Origin: Betaproteobacteria bacterium
Lineage (GTDB): Bacteria; Pseudomonadota; Gammaproteobacteria; Burkholderiales; Rhodocyclaceae
Direction: 5' to 3'
Length of the DNA stretch: 64,000 nt
NCBI GenBank assembly: GCA_016709965.1
Contig: JADJLT010000006.1
Coordinates: 1,116,001 to 1,180,000, forward strand
Shown: one piece after another, positions 35,190-43,869 of the stretch
Layout of the letters: every line of letters starts with the position of its first letter
How positions within the stretch are numbered: position 1 is the first letter of the stretch
Made by a program: the position numbers and the translations under genes
The notes under the pieces: model-generated
Told to the model about the DNA's origin: nothing
Seen by the model: the letters and a program-made list of their open reading frames with translations, nothing else
The model's database searches: none

Positions 35190-36079
35190 GACAAGGACAG
35201 CCTGATCCGGCGGCTGATGGCGTCAAAGGAAGCCACCAAAGCGATGATTACCATCAGGACGGTTGATAGCCGGCCCCACTGGAAAAGTGAAGTGGCCTCG
35301 GTAATCAGCAGGCCAAGTCCGCCGGCGCCGATGATACCCAGTATGGTCGAGTCGCGAATATTGAATTCCCAGACGTAGAGATGACTTGAAACAAATTGCG
35401 GTAGTACGGATGGCCATACCGCATTGAAAAAAACCTGCACCGGTCCGGCACCGACGCTCTTTACCGCATCAATGGCTGCCATATCAAGTGACTCGATGGA
35501 TTCGGCGAACAGCTTGCCGTAGGTGCCCATGGAATGCAGACCGATGGCCAGGATGCCGGCGGTCGGGCCGAGGCCGACGATGCCGACCAGTACCAGTCCG
35601 AAGACCAGTGTGTGAATGGAGCGGGAAACATCAAGGATGCCCTTGGCCAGCCACGCCAGTAACTTCGGGGCCACCAGATTACGCGCGGTCAGGACCGCCA
35701 GCGGCAGGGCGAGCAGTGCGCCCAGCAGCGAGCCGAGCGTGGCGATGCGGATGGTTGTCCACGTGGCCCGCCCGAGGCCAGCCAGATAATCCTGCTCGAC
35801 CTCCTGCCGGTTTTCGACGCGCAGCAGCGTGCCGTCATCACTGCGGTATTCGAGATTCGGGTTGCCCAGCCAGGCATCGACAAAACTCGGTCGGGCAAAT
35901 TCGCCGGCTGTCTTGATCAGATTGGCGACGGGATTACGCCCCAGCGACAGCTCGTTTTCCTTGGCCAGGGTTCCGAGGCAAGCGGCAATGAGCAGGCCAT
36001 AGAGCAGCGTCAGCCCCAAAAAGCCGAGCCGACCGCTGAAGCGATCGACGAGTCGCGTGGTCAGGGCGTGCGCTGTCAT
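35186..36079 (-). CDS. Phosphonate/phosphite-type ABC transporter permease (PhnE-like)
   Basis: 297 residues with about six helices. 'TIRIATLGSLLGALLALPLA' starts the permease core, and 'GIIGAGGLGLLITEATSLFQ' is the EAA-like loop that docks on the ATPase. A periplasmic loop (about 55-100) contains 'FVDAWLGNPNLEYRSDDGT'. One-base overlap with the binding protein gene and four with the ATPase gene. Confidence 0.88.
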   Translation of the reverse strand: MTAHALTTRLVDRFSGRLGFLGLTLLYGLLIAACLGTLAKENELSLGRNPVANLIKTAGEFARPSFVDAWLGNPNLEYRSDDGTLLRVENRQEVEQDYLAGLGRATWTTIRIATLGSLLGALLALPLAVLTARNLVAPKLLAWLAKGILDVSRSIHTLVFGLVLVGIVGLGPTAGILAIGLHSMGTYGKLFAESIESLDMAAIDAVKSVGAGPVQVFFNAVWPSVLPQFVSSHLYVWEFNIRDSTILGIIGAGGLGLLITEATSLFQWGRLSTVLMVIIALVASFDAISRRIRLSLS

Positions 36080-36945
36080 TATTTTGCCTGTAACTTTCCG
36101 GTGGCCAGACCGGCATCGCGGATCGGCTTGTAGAAGGCGTTATCGGTGCTGACAAAGCCCGTGTAATGCGGCGGCAGCAGTTTCGGCTGTGCTTTCAGTG
36201 CCTCGCCAATGCTGCCCAAGGCTGTCTGGATATTTGTAACCAGCGCTTTGTCCTTGGCCAGCTCATGACTGACGGCAAAAGCATCATTGGGCAAGGGGGC
36301 CGAGGTCCAGATGATTTTCGAGTCTTCTGCCTTGATCATTCCCTGCTCAATCATGGCATTGCGGTTACGGTTGTAGTCTGCGCCGGCATCGAGCACGCCT
36401 TGGGTAACCTGGGTTTCAATGGCCTGGTGTGAGGTATTGATGACTTTGCTGAAATACTTTTCCGGCGTGATGCCCTGTGTCATCAGATAGTGCAGCGGGA
36501 TCAGGTAGCCGGAAGTCGACCCCTTGTCGCCAAAAGCGAAGGTCTTGCCCTTGAGGTCAGCCAGCGTGTTGATACCGGATTTCGGGCTGGTGACTGTAAT
36601 GGCGAAATACTCGGGCTTGCCATCGTAAAGAATGGTCGAAATCACCTGAGCTCCGGCCTGATGGTTGGCTAGCACATAGCCCCACGGTCCCATCAAGGCG
36701 ATGTCGGTTTCACCATTGGCGAGTGACTTGGCAAGGCCCTCCCAGCTATCAACGGTGCGCAGTTCGACCGGTCGATTGAGTTTTTTGGAGAGATAGTCAG
36801 CCAGCGGACGATAGGTCGCATCGTTCTTGTCCCTGTCCGGTTGAAAGAGCCCGACGCCAAATTTGAGTGCTGGTTCGGCGGCCATAGAGGTGCTGGCGAC
36901 AATTGCCGAGACGAACAGGGCAAGGATATGGGGAATGAATTTCAT
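36079..36945 (-). CDS. Phosphate/phosphonate-type periplasmic binding protein (PhnD-like)
   Basis: 288 residues, signal peptide MKFIPHILALFVSAIVASTS ending SMAAEP. 'FGVGLFQPDRDKNDATYRPL', 'DIALMGPWGYVLANHQAG' and 'FAFGDKGSTSGYLIPLHYLM' carry the ST/GY oxyanion pocket of PhnD-type proteins. It delivers the ligand to the PhnE/PhnC-like pair. It sits 25 bases after arsS in the same operon, which suggests the imported oxyanion is linked to ArsS chemistry. Confidence 0.9.
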   Translation of the reverse strand: MKFIPHILALFVSAIVASTSMAAEPALKFGVGLFQPDRDKNDATYRPLADYLSKKLNRPVELRTVDSWEGLAKSLANGETDIALMGPWGYVLANHQAGAQVISTILYDGKPEYFAITVTSPKSGINTLADLKGKTFAFGDKGSTSGYLIPLHYLMTQGITPEKYFSKVINTSHQAIETQVTQGVLDAGADYNRNRNAMIEQGMIKAEDSKIIWTSAPLPNDAFAVSHELAKDKALVTNIQTALGSIGEALKAQPKLLPPHYTGFVSTDNAFYKPIRDAGLATGKLQAK

Positions 36946-36970
36946 GGCAATTCCTGAATGTTATTTGGGT

Positions 36971-37975
36971 TTAAGAGGAGGCCACTGAAACGCGTTGTTC
37001 GGAAGACTCGGCGTGGTCAAGTGCGCCACCGCAACTGCTGCCTTGACCGGCAGTACAGCCATAGCAATGATCAGCCACCCGGATTGGACGTCCCGACAGT
37101 TCAGCGTCAATCAAGTCAGACAAATGAACGGAACCCGCCTGCTGCCCGGATAATTCGAGCTTGAGCATCTGGTTGAAGTCGCAATCAAAGACATATCCCT
37201 GCCAACTGACGGAGAGCAGGGAGCGGCACATCACCCCATCCAGATTGGCGTCCTGATGGGCGCCCTTGAGCAGACGCATGTAATCATGAAACTCGTTGCG
37301 CGACATGAGCTGGCTGCCGAAACGCTGGATCGGCATGTTGGCCAGCGCAAATAATTGGTTGAACATGATGCCGTAGCGGGCGGCCAATTGTTCCTTGTAA
37401 GCCTGTTCCAGCTTGATCTGGTCGGGTGGCAGGCTCGGCCCTAGCGGGTTGTAAACCAGATTCAGGATGCGGCCGCTACCGGGCAGCCCGTAACCCAGTG
37501 CATTGAGTTTTCGCAAACCTTCGATGCTGCCCTGAAAGGCGCCGTCGCCGCGTTGGGCATCAACGTTTTCCTCAAGGTAGCAAGGCAGTGAGGCTACGAT
37601 TTCAATATTTTCCTCGGCGAGGAAATCTGCCAGGGTTTCGTAACCCGGCTCGCACAGGATAGTCAGGTTGCAGCGATCGATGACGCGCAGGCCCACTGCC
37701 CGAGCAGCGGTGACCAGACGGCGAAAGTTGGGGTTCATCTCCGGCGCACCACCGGTCAGGTCGAGCGTTTGAACGCCTTGCCGGCGAGCGAAATCCAGCA
37801 GTACGGACATCGTTTCCCAGCTCATTTCTTCGGTTCGTTTCGGGCTGGCTGCAACGTGGCAGTGGAAACAGGACTGGTTGCACCGATAGCCCAGGTTGGC
37901 CTGGAGCGTTTCGAGCTTGCCTCGCCGAATGGCCGGGAAATCGGTCTTGACCAGCAAGGGGAAAGTGTCGCGCAT
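36971..37975 (-). CDS. arsS: Arsenosugar biosynthesis radical SAM protein ArsS
   Basis: 334 residues. Radical SAM cluster Cys at C32, C36, C39 in 'YRCNQSCFHCHVAASP'; 'LDLTGGAPEMNPNFRRLV' is the GGE-like motif. The Cys-rich C-terminus ('CRSLLSVSWQGYVFDCDFNQ', 'HCYGCTAGQGSSCGG') marks the rSAM/selenodomain family (TIGR04167). ArsS is thought to attach the 5'-deoxyadenosyl group of SAM to a methylated arsenical. No arsM is visible in the window. First gene of arsS-phnD-phnE-phnC-VTT, starting 28 bases below an ECF-type promoter. Confidence 0.9.
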   Translation of the reverse strand: MRDTFPLLVKTDFPAIRRGKLETLQANLGYRCNQSCFHCHVAASPKRTEEMSWETMSVLLDFARRQGVQTLDLTGGAPEMNPNFRRLVTAARAVGLRVIDRCNLTILCEPGYETLADFLAEENIEIVASLPCYLEENVDAQRGDGAFQGSIEGLRKLNALGYGLPGSGRILNLVYNPLGPSLPPDQIKLEQAYKEQLAARYGIMFNQLFALANMPIQRFGSQLMSRNEFHDYMRLLKGAHQDANLDGVMCRSLLSVSWQGYVFDCDFNQMLKLELSGQQAGSVHLSDLIDAELSGRPIRVADHCYGCTAGQGSSCGGALDHAESSEQRVSVASS

Positions 37976-38002
37976 TATTCTTCTCCGGATAGGTTTTAAC
38001 CA

Positions 38003-38030
38003 TTAGTCGGGTAAGACCGCAATTTCTTAC
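38003..38030 (-). promoter_or_regulatory. ECF-sigma-like promoter C (arsS-phn operon)
   Basis: Minus strand GTAAGAA (38030-38024), 14-base spacer, CGACTAA (38009-38003), 28 bases before the arsS start. The spacer also shares GCGGTC with promoter A. Confidence 0.7.
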
Positions 38031-38255
38031 AATTGATTTTGAAAAAGCCGAATGATTTGAACGGGCGCATTGTGTTTGCAAGGCCAAGTTTTTCAGGGCC
38101 GTTTTCAGTTGCAGCACGCTGACATAGTTTAACCGGCCATGGTACGCCTGCCACACTCGCCACATTCTCTTCAATATCCAATACCTGCAATCCAGGAAAC
38201 CGTCCTGTTGCCGGGTACTATCTGCCTTCGCCTAATCAAGAAAAGCTATTCAAGC

Positions 38256-39647
38256 ATGCAAATGGAAGTAGAACAGAAGTTCAGGTACGCCGTGGTCGCG
38301 GCTGTGCAGTTGCCAAGCGTCAGCGACATGGAGTTCGAGGCGTCGCTGACAGAGTTGCGCGAGTTGGCCAAGACGCTGGGTTTCAAGGTGATTCACACCT
38401 TTATCCAGAAGCGCAACAGCTTTGATACGACGGGCTATCTGGGCGTTGGCAAGCGCCAGGAGATTCGCAGTTTCGTTCATGGTGAGCCGGCGTTTGATGA
38501 GGCTGGTGAGCCACTGCCTTTTACGGCCGATGCGACCTTGCCCGAAATCGATGCCATTCTCGTCGATCACGAGATTTCGCCGTCGCAGGCGCGCAATCTT
38601 GAAATCGAAGCGGGGTGCATGGTCATGGATCGCACCATGGTCATCCTGGAGATTTTTCATAACAATGCACGCTCGCGTGCGGCCAAGGCGCAGGTGGAAA
38701 TTGCCCGCCTTGGTTACATGGCGCCGCGCCTGCGCGAGGCGGCGAAACTGGCTGGGTCGCAAGGGCGGCAACGGAGCGGCGTCGGCGGCCGTGGGGCAGG
38801 GGAATCGCATACCGAGCTGGACAAGCGCAAGATCCGCGACCGAATCGCCGAACTGCAACTGGAAATCCTTGCCATGGAGGCCGAGCGCAAGACGCAGCGT
38901 GCCCGTCGCCAGGAGCGCCAGAGCGTTGCGTCCGTTGCCCTCGTCGGCTACACCAATGCCGGCAAGTCTACCTTGATGCGTGCCCTGACCGGCAGCGAGG
39001 TACTGGTCGCCAACAAGCTGTTCGCCACGCTCGACACCACCGTGCGTGCCCTTTACCCGGAGAGTGTGCCGCGTGTACTGGTCAGCGATACGGTGGGATT
39101 CATCAAGAACCTGCCGCACGGCCTTGTCGCGTCGTTCAAATCGACGCTCGACGAAGCGCTGGATGCCTCGCTGCTGCTGCATGTCATTGACGCCAGCGAT
39201 CCCGGCTTCGAGCGCCAGCTTGAGGTGACCGACAAAGTGCTTGAAGAGATCGGCGCCGATGTCGTGCCGCGCATTCGTATCTTTAACAAGATCGACCATG
39301 TCGGAGATGACGTGGCGCAGGCCGAGTGCGAAGCTGCCTTGCGGGCGAAGTATCCGGACTGTGTGGTGATGAGCGCCCGCCGTCCGGACGAGGTTGCCCG
39401 GCTGCGCCAGACCATCGTCACCTTTTTCCAGCGGGAGCATGTCGAGGCCGAGTTGTTTCTGCCTTGGTCGGCCCAGCAGTTGCGGAAAGATATCTTTGCC
39501 AACTGCGAGGTGCTGGAAGAGCGAGCCGATGGCGAAGGTGCTTTCTTTCTGGTTCGTGGTGAACGCGATGCGGTGGCAGGGCTGCGCGAGCGCTTTGCGC
39601 TGGAAGGCTTGTCAGGCGTTCATGGCACCACGGCGGATGCCGACTGA
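38256..39647 (+). CDS. hflX: Ribosome-associated GTPase HflX
   Basis: 463 residues from MQMEVEQKFRYAVV; an ATG 39 codons upstream gives an extension of no known type. N-terminal HflX domain ('FDTTGYLGVGKRQEIR', 'ILVDHEISPSQARNLE'), glycine-rich linker ('QRSGVGGRGAGESHTELDKR'), then the G domain with G1 'GYTNAGKST', 'DTVGFIKNLPHGLVASFKST' (G3) and 'NKID' (G4). HflX splits stalled or heat-damaged ribosomes. The usual neighbours hfq and hflKC are absent; the next gene is DUF3460. Confidence 0.95.
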   Translation: MQMEVEQKFRYAVVAAVQLPSVSDMEFEASLTELRELAKTLGFKVIHTFIQKRNSFDTTGYLGVGKRQEIRSFVHGEPAFDEAGEPLPFTADATLPEIDAILVDHEISPSQARNLEIEAGCMVMDRTMVILEIFHNNARSRAAKAQVEIARLGYMAPRLREAAKLAGSQGRQRSGVGGRGAGESHTELDKRKIRDRIAELQLEILAMEAERKTQRARRQERQSVASVALVGYTNAGKSTLMRALTGSEVLVANKLFATLDTTVRALYPESVPRVLVSDTVGFIKNLPHGLVASFKSTLDEALDASLLLHVIDASDPGFERQLEVTDKVLEEIGADVVPRIRIFNKIDHVGDDVAQAECEAALRAKYPDCVVMSARRPDEVARLRQTIVTFFQREHVEAELFLPWSAQQLRKDIFANCEVLEERADGEGAFFLVRGERDAVAGLRERFALEGLSGVHGTTADAD

Positions 39648-39684
39648 GTTGCAAATTTGCCGGTCCGGGTGATTTTTGGTGGCT

Positions 39685-39728
39685 TTTACGGTCAACCGGA
39701 AAAATTGCCCGAAATTGAAAATTTAGAC
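39685..39728 (+). repeat. Dispersed GCGGTC-RACC motif, copy 11 (intergenic)
   Basis: TTTTACGGTCAACCGGAAAA, then ATTGCCCGAAATTGAAAATTT. Perfect core apart from the first base; 38 bases past the hflX stop. Confidence 0.78.
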
Positions 39729-39822
39729 TTCGGCAATTCTGCATGGTGGTTGGCAGCGCAGGCAGGCACTTGCCATGCTAGAATCTCCGAATTGTCTTGA
39801 ATTTTTTGAGGAAAGCAGCGAA

Positions 39823-40032
39823 ATGGGTGAAGTCAATACCAGCTACGTGTCCGACCACCAGACTTGGATGAACGAGCAACTGGCAAAGAATCCCGAGTGG
39901 GTCGAGGACCAGAAGGTCGGTCGCGCCCTGTGGTGGGACAAGAAGCAGGACGTCGATACGTCGACGCGCAACGCTGCCTCCAAGATTCCCATGAAGTCCT
40001 ATCCTTACGACGTAAACTTTTTCGACGAGTAA
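39823..40032 (+). CDS. DUF3460 family small protein
   Basis: 69 residues from MGEVNTSYVSDHQTWMNEQL, with GAGGAAAG upstream; a longer frame begins at 39775. 'NPEWVEDQKVGRALWWDK' is the DUF3460 signature, a family nearly restricted to Betaproteobacteria, with unknown role. Followed by a clean terminator. Confidence 0.8.
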   Translation: MGEVNTSYVSDHQTWMNEQLAKNPEWVEDQKVGRALWWDKKQDVDTSTRNAASKIPMKSYPYDVNFFDE

Positions 40033-40056
40033 TTCGCCTGGAAATTGTGTCGTTAA

Positions 40057-40085
40057 AAAAGCCGGTCACTGACCGGCTTTTTGTT
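40057..40085 (+). terminator. Rho-independent terminator after DUF3460
   Basis: GCCGGTC-ACT-GACCGGC followed by TTTTTG; A-rich on the other side, so it may also act on the minus strand for the Pat-type gene ending at 40127. Confidence 0.85.
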
Positions 40086-40126
40086 TGCCTGCGCGCCGGA
40101 CCCGCCGGCGCGTTGCCAAATCGAAC

Positions 40127-42835
40127 CTAACCCGTCAGCGGGCGGACGACGCGCTTGACCGCGGTGTCGTCCGGATGTGGGTGGATCGTAAAGCCGAGGC
40201 TGGTCATCAGGCGGAACATCTTGGCGTTGGTCGACAATACGTCACCGACCACAGCGCGGTAGCCCTTCTGGCGGGCACACTCGATCAACGCCGTCATCAG
40301 CTTGCGGCCGACACCACACTTCTGCCAGTCGTCGCCGACGGCCAGTGCGAATTCGACCGATTCGCCATCCGGATTGACCACGTAGCGGGCAACACCGATC
40401 TGCTTGTCGCGACCCTCCTTGGCATCATCACCTTCGTCGACCACCGTGGCCACCAGCGCCATTTCGCGGTCGTAGTCGATCTGTGTGAAGCGGACCAGCA
40501 TGGTTTGCGTCAGTTCGCGCAGGGTGTCCATGAAACGGTAGTAGCGGGATTCGTCGGACATGTTCTTGACGAATTCCTGCTCCATGTCCGCATCTTCGGG
40601 ACGAATCGGGCGAATGGTCACGACCTTGCCATCGTTCGTCTGCCATTCCTGGACGAGATGAACCGGGTACGGGTAGATCGACATGTGCGCATAACGGTCG
40701 CCGGACGAGCTGGAGGCGTGGTCGATAACGATACGTGCATCGGCGGCGATGGCGCCATTTTCATCGACAATCAGCGGATTGAGGTCCAACTCCTGAATCC
40801 ATGGTAGTTCGCAGACCATTTCGGAGATGCACAGCAGTACTTCCTTCAGCGCATCGATGTCGACGGGCGGCATGTTGTGGAACTGGCCGAGAATCTTCGA
40901 GGCACGGGTCGAGTCGATCAAATCCTTGGCCAGGAACTTGTTGAGAGGCGGCAAGGCGACAGAACGGTCGCTGAAGATTTCGACATCGAAGCCACCGGCG
41001 CCGAAGGTGATGACCGGACCGAAGATCGGGTCGCGGAAGACACCAATCATCAGCTCGCGGCCATTCGGGCGCGACAGGAAGGGTTCGATCGAAACGCCGT
41101 TGATCTTGGCATCGGGCCGGCGCTTTTGCACCGTGTCGATGATGTCGTGATAGGCGTTGCGCACTGCGGGGGCGTTGCCGATGTTGAGGCGGACGCCACC
41201 GGCATCGGATTTATGGTGCAGATCGGGCGAGTCGACCTTCATGGCAATCGGGAAGCCGATCTGCTCGGCCAGCAGCAGTGCTTCTGTCGCCGAGCGGGCA
41301 ACCATCGTTTGCGCCACAGGCACGCGGAAGGCACGCAGGATCGCCTTCGATTCCATTTCAGACAAGACCTTGCGGCGCTCGGCAAGCAGGGCCTCGATCA
41401 ACATCTTGGCGCCTTCCGCTTCCGGGCGGCCGTACTGGCGCGTTGGTTCCGGCGTCTGCAGCAAGAGCTTCTGGTTGCGGTAATACTTGGAAATATGGTG
41501 GAACAGTTCAATCGCGGTTTCCGGCATGCGGAAAGCCGGGATGCCTGAATTTTCGAGCAGCTTCCGCGCCTCACGAACCTGTTCTTCGCCCATCCAGCAG
41601 CAGATTAGCGAGCGATTGAGCTTGTCGGCCACTTCAATGATGGCCTGGGCGACGGCCAGTGGGTCGGTCATGGCCTGAGGGGAGAGCATGACCAGCGTGC
41701 TGTCGACGTTGGGGTCGTGGGTGACCGCCATGATGGCATCACGGTAGCGCTCCGGTGTTGCATCCCCGCCGATGTCGATGGGATTGCTGTGTGACCAGTT
41801 GGTCGGCATCGACTTGTTGAGCACAGCCATTGTTTCGTTGGACAACTCGGCGAGAGGAATCCCCATGTCTCCGGCCCGGTCGGCGGCCATGGCGCCCGGC
41901 CCGCCGCCGTTGGTAATGATCGCGAGGCGGTTGCCAAGTGGTCGGAATTTGGAGGCCAGTGCCTTGGCTGCGTAGAAAAGCTGGCCGACGTTCTGGACGC
42001 GAACGACGCCGGCACGGCGCACGGCGGCATCAAAAACCGTGTCGGAAACCGCGGCCATGCCGGAGTGCATGGCCGTTGCCGCAGCGCCAGCCTCGTGACG
42101 ACCGGCCTTGAGCAGGATGATCGGCTTGATGCGGGCGGCGGAGCGCAGGGCGCTCATGAAGCGGCGAGCGTTGCGGATGCCTTCGACGTACATCAGGATG
42201 TAATGCGTCCGGCTGTCGTAGATCAGGTAATCGAGAATTTCGCCGAAATCGACGTCGGCCGTCATGCCGAGGGAGATCACCGACGAGAAACCGACCTGGT
42301 TGGCTTTGGCCCAGTCGAGAACCGAAGAGCACATGGCACCGGATTGCGAGACGAGCGCCAGGTTGCCGGGGGCAGCGGTGATCTTGGTGAAGGTGGCGTT
42401 GAGGCCGAGTTCGGGGCGGATGATGCCCAGGCAGTTCGGGCCGAGGACGCGCACGTTGTAGGAACGGGCGATCTCCATGACCTTGCGCTCCAGCGCGGCG
42501 CCGATATGGCCGGCTTCTGAGAAGCCTGATGCGATGACGATAACATTGCGAACGCCGCTGCGACCACACTGTTCGATCAGTTGTGGCACGGTTTGCGGAC
42601 GGGTGGCGATGACCGCCATCTCGACGCGGGCACCAATTTCTTCAATTGACTTGTAGGACAGCTGTTCCTGAACGGTCTCGTGCTTGGGGTTGATCGCGTA
42701 GAGACGCCCCTTGTAGCCCGAGCTGAGGATGTTCTTGAAGATGACTTGGCCGACGGAGTTTTCGCGATCCGAAGCGCCGATGACAGCGACCGATTTCGGT
42801 TCAAAAAGGGTGGTCAGATAGTGCTGTTCCAACAT
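40127..42835 (-). CDS. Acyl-CoA-synthetase-like protein with GNAT acetyltransferase domain (Pat/PatZ type)
   Basis: 902 residues. CoA-binding domain ('SVAVIGASDRENSVGQVIFK'), succinyl-CoA ligase-like domain ('VSQSGAMCSSVLDWAKAN', 'IITNGGGPGAMAADRAGDMG'), ATP-grasp domain (about 490-700, 'IGFPIAMKVDSPDLHHKSDA'), then a GNAT domain (about 735-890, 'VGDDWQKCGVGRKLMTALIE'). PatZ-type enzymes acetylate lysines on proteins such as acetyl-CoA synthetase. Whether the ADP-forming ligase half is active is unknown: the phosphohistidine expected in active enzymes is replaced near 'AATAMHSGMAAV' (an H is present). It is monocistronic. Confidence 0.92.
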   Translation of the reverse strand: MLEQHYLTTLFEPKSVAVIGASDRENSVGQVIFKNILSSGYKGRLYAINPKHETVQEQLSYKSIEEIGARVEMAVIATRPQTVPQLIEQCGRSGVRNVIVIASGFSEAGHIGAALERKVMEIARSYNVRVLGPNCLGIIRPELGLNATFTKITAAPGNLALVSQSGAMCSSVLDWAKANQVGFSSVISLGMTADVDFGEILDYLIYDSRTHYILMYVEGIRNARRFMSALRSAARIKPIILLKAGRHEAGAAATAMHSGMAAVSDTVFDAAVRRAGVVRVQNVGQLFYAAKALASKFRPLGNRLAIITNGGGPGAMAADRAGDMGIPLAELSNETMAVLNKSMPTNWSHSNPIDIGGDATPERYRDAIMAVTHDPNVDSTLVMLSPQAMTDPLAVAQAIIEVADKLNRSLICCWMGEEQVREARKLLENSGIPAFRMPETAIELFHHISKYYRNQKLLLQTPEPTRQYGRPEAEGAKMLIEALLAERRKVLSEMESKAILRAFRVPVAQTMVARSATEALLLAEQIGFPIAMKVDSPDLHHKSDAGGVRLNIGNAPAVRNAYHDIIDTVQKRRPDAKINGVSIEPFLSRPNGRELMIGVFRDPIFGPVITFGAGGFDVEIFSDRSVALPPLNKFLAKDLIDSTRASKILGQFHNMPPVDIDALKEVLLCISEMVCELPWIQELDLNPLIVDENGAIAADARIVIDHASSSSGDRYAHMSIYPYPVHLVQEWQTNDGKVVTIRPIRPEDADMEQEFVKNMSDESRYYRFMDTLRELTQTMLVRFTQIDYDREMALVATVVDEGDDAKEGRDKQIGVARYVVNPDGESVEFALAVGDDWQKCGVGRKLMTALIECARQKGYRAVVGDVLSTNAKMFRLMTSLGFTIHPHPDDTAVKRVVRPLTG

Positions 42836-42923
42836 GGCGAACTCCTTGTCAGGATGTTATTGTGCAATGCGGAATTCTGGCACAACCATCGGCTATTGCC
42901 ATTGATGTTGTAGGGCTTTTTGG

Positions 42924-43331
42924 CTATGTTGCGATGGCACTGTCGATCAGCAGTGATTGTGACAGGGCGCGATGTACCGGACATTTATTGGCGATTTCCA
43001 GCAGTCGCTGACGCTGTTCGTCGGACAGTTCGCCTTCAAGCGTGATGGTGCGCTGGATGTGGTCGCGCGCAACCCCGTCGACGGTGACCTTGTCGTAACT
43101 GAGCGAGACACTGAGATGGGTCAGCGGGAATTCCCGACGTTCGGCGTACATGCGCAGCGTCATTGATGTACAGGCACCCAGTCCGGCCATCACAAAATCG
43201 AACGGGGCGGGGCCGGCATCCGCACCACCAACGTCGACCGGTTCGTCGGCGAGCAATTGATGCTGGCCGACGGTGACTGCCTGCTGGTATCTTCCTTTTC
43301 CATTTTCTGCAACGACGACGACATCAGTCAT
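42924..43331 (-). CDS. OsmC family protein
   Basis: 135 residues from MTDVVVVAENGKGRYQQAV at 43331. 'FDFVMAGLGACTSMTLRMYA' holds the first redox Cys and 'ANKCPVHRALSQSLLIDSAI' the second (CPVHR). OsmC/Ohr proteins reduce organic hydroperoxides with a Cys pair. The start codon overlaps, head to head, the start of the methyltransferase on the other strand (TCATGA). Confidence 0.9.
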   Translation of the reverse strand: MTDVVVVAENGKGRYQQAVTVGQHQLLADEPVDVGGADAGPAPFDFVMAGLGACTSMTLRMYAERREFPLTHLSVSLSYDKVTVDGVARDHIQRTITLEGELSDEQRQRLLEIANKCPVHRALSQSLLIDSAIAT

Positions 43332-43869
43332 GACTACCTCATTGAATGAATTGCCGCAGATCATACCGCCATCGCCATGGGTTGAACGTCATTGCGGGCG
43401 TATCACGCGTGGCGGGCGTGTGCTTGATCTCGCTTGCGGTAGCGGACGCCATGCCCGACTGCTAGCCGGCCTGGGTTTTGAGGTTGCTGCGGTCGACCGG
43501 AATTTTGAGGCAATTTTGAAATTATTGGCTGTGCCGGGCATCACAGCGCGGCAACTCGATCTGGAAGACGAGGCGTGGCCGCTGGTCGGTGAACGCTTTG
43601 TCGGCATCGTGGTTACCAACTACCTGTGGCGACCGCGCCTGCTCGATGTGCTGGCCATGCTGGCACCCGGCGGCGTCCTGATTTACGAGACCTTCATGCT
43701 CGGTAATGAGGCGTATGGCAAGCCGACGAACCCGGAATTTTTGCTGCGGCCGGGTGAGTTGCGCCAAGTTGTGCAGGAGGCCGGATTACGTGAATTGGCC
43801 TTCGAGGAAGGCTACACGGCCAGCCCGAAACCGGCCATGCGTCAGGCCATTTGTGCCATTCGCGACTGA
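43330..43869 (+). CDS. Class I SAM-dependent methyltransferase (TehB/UbiE-like)
   Basis: 179 residues from MTTSLNELPQIIPPSPWVER. 'RVLDLACGSGRHARLLAGLG' (SAM motif I), 'VAAVDRNFEAILKLL' (motif post I) and 'MLAPGGVLIYETFMLGNEAY' (motif III). The substrate is unknown. The start is uncertain: an ATG at 43273 lies inside osmC and a TTG at 43342 is possible. Residues about 52-66 lie on a dispersed motif copy. It overlaps the convergent mnmH end by 28 bases. Confidence 0.82.
   Translation: MTTSLNELPQIIPPSPWVERHCGRITRGGRVLDLACGSGRHARLLAGLGFEVAAVDRNFEAILKLLAVPGITARQLDLEDEAWPLVGERFVGIVVTNYLWRPRLLDVLAMLAPGGVLIYETFMLGNEAYGKPTNPEFLLRPGELRQVVQEAGLRELAFEEGYTASPKPAMRQAICAIRD
43485..43528 (+). repeat. Dispersed GCGGTC-RACC motif, copy 12 (in methyltransferase gene)
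   Basis: GCTGCGGTCGACCGGAATTT, then TGAGGCAATTTTGAAATTATT. Core identical to copy 9 for the first 20 bases. Coding as AAVDRNFEAILKL. Confidence 0.75.
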
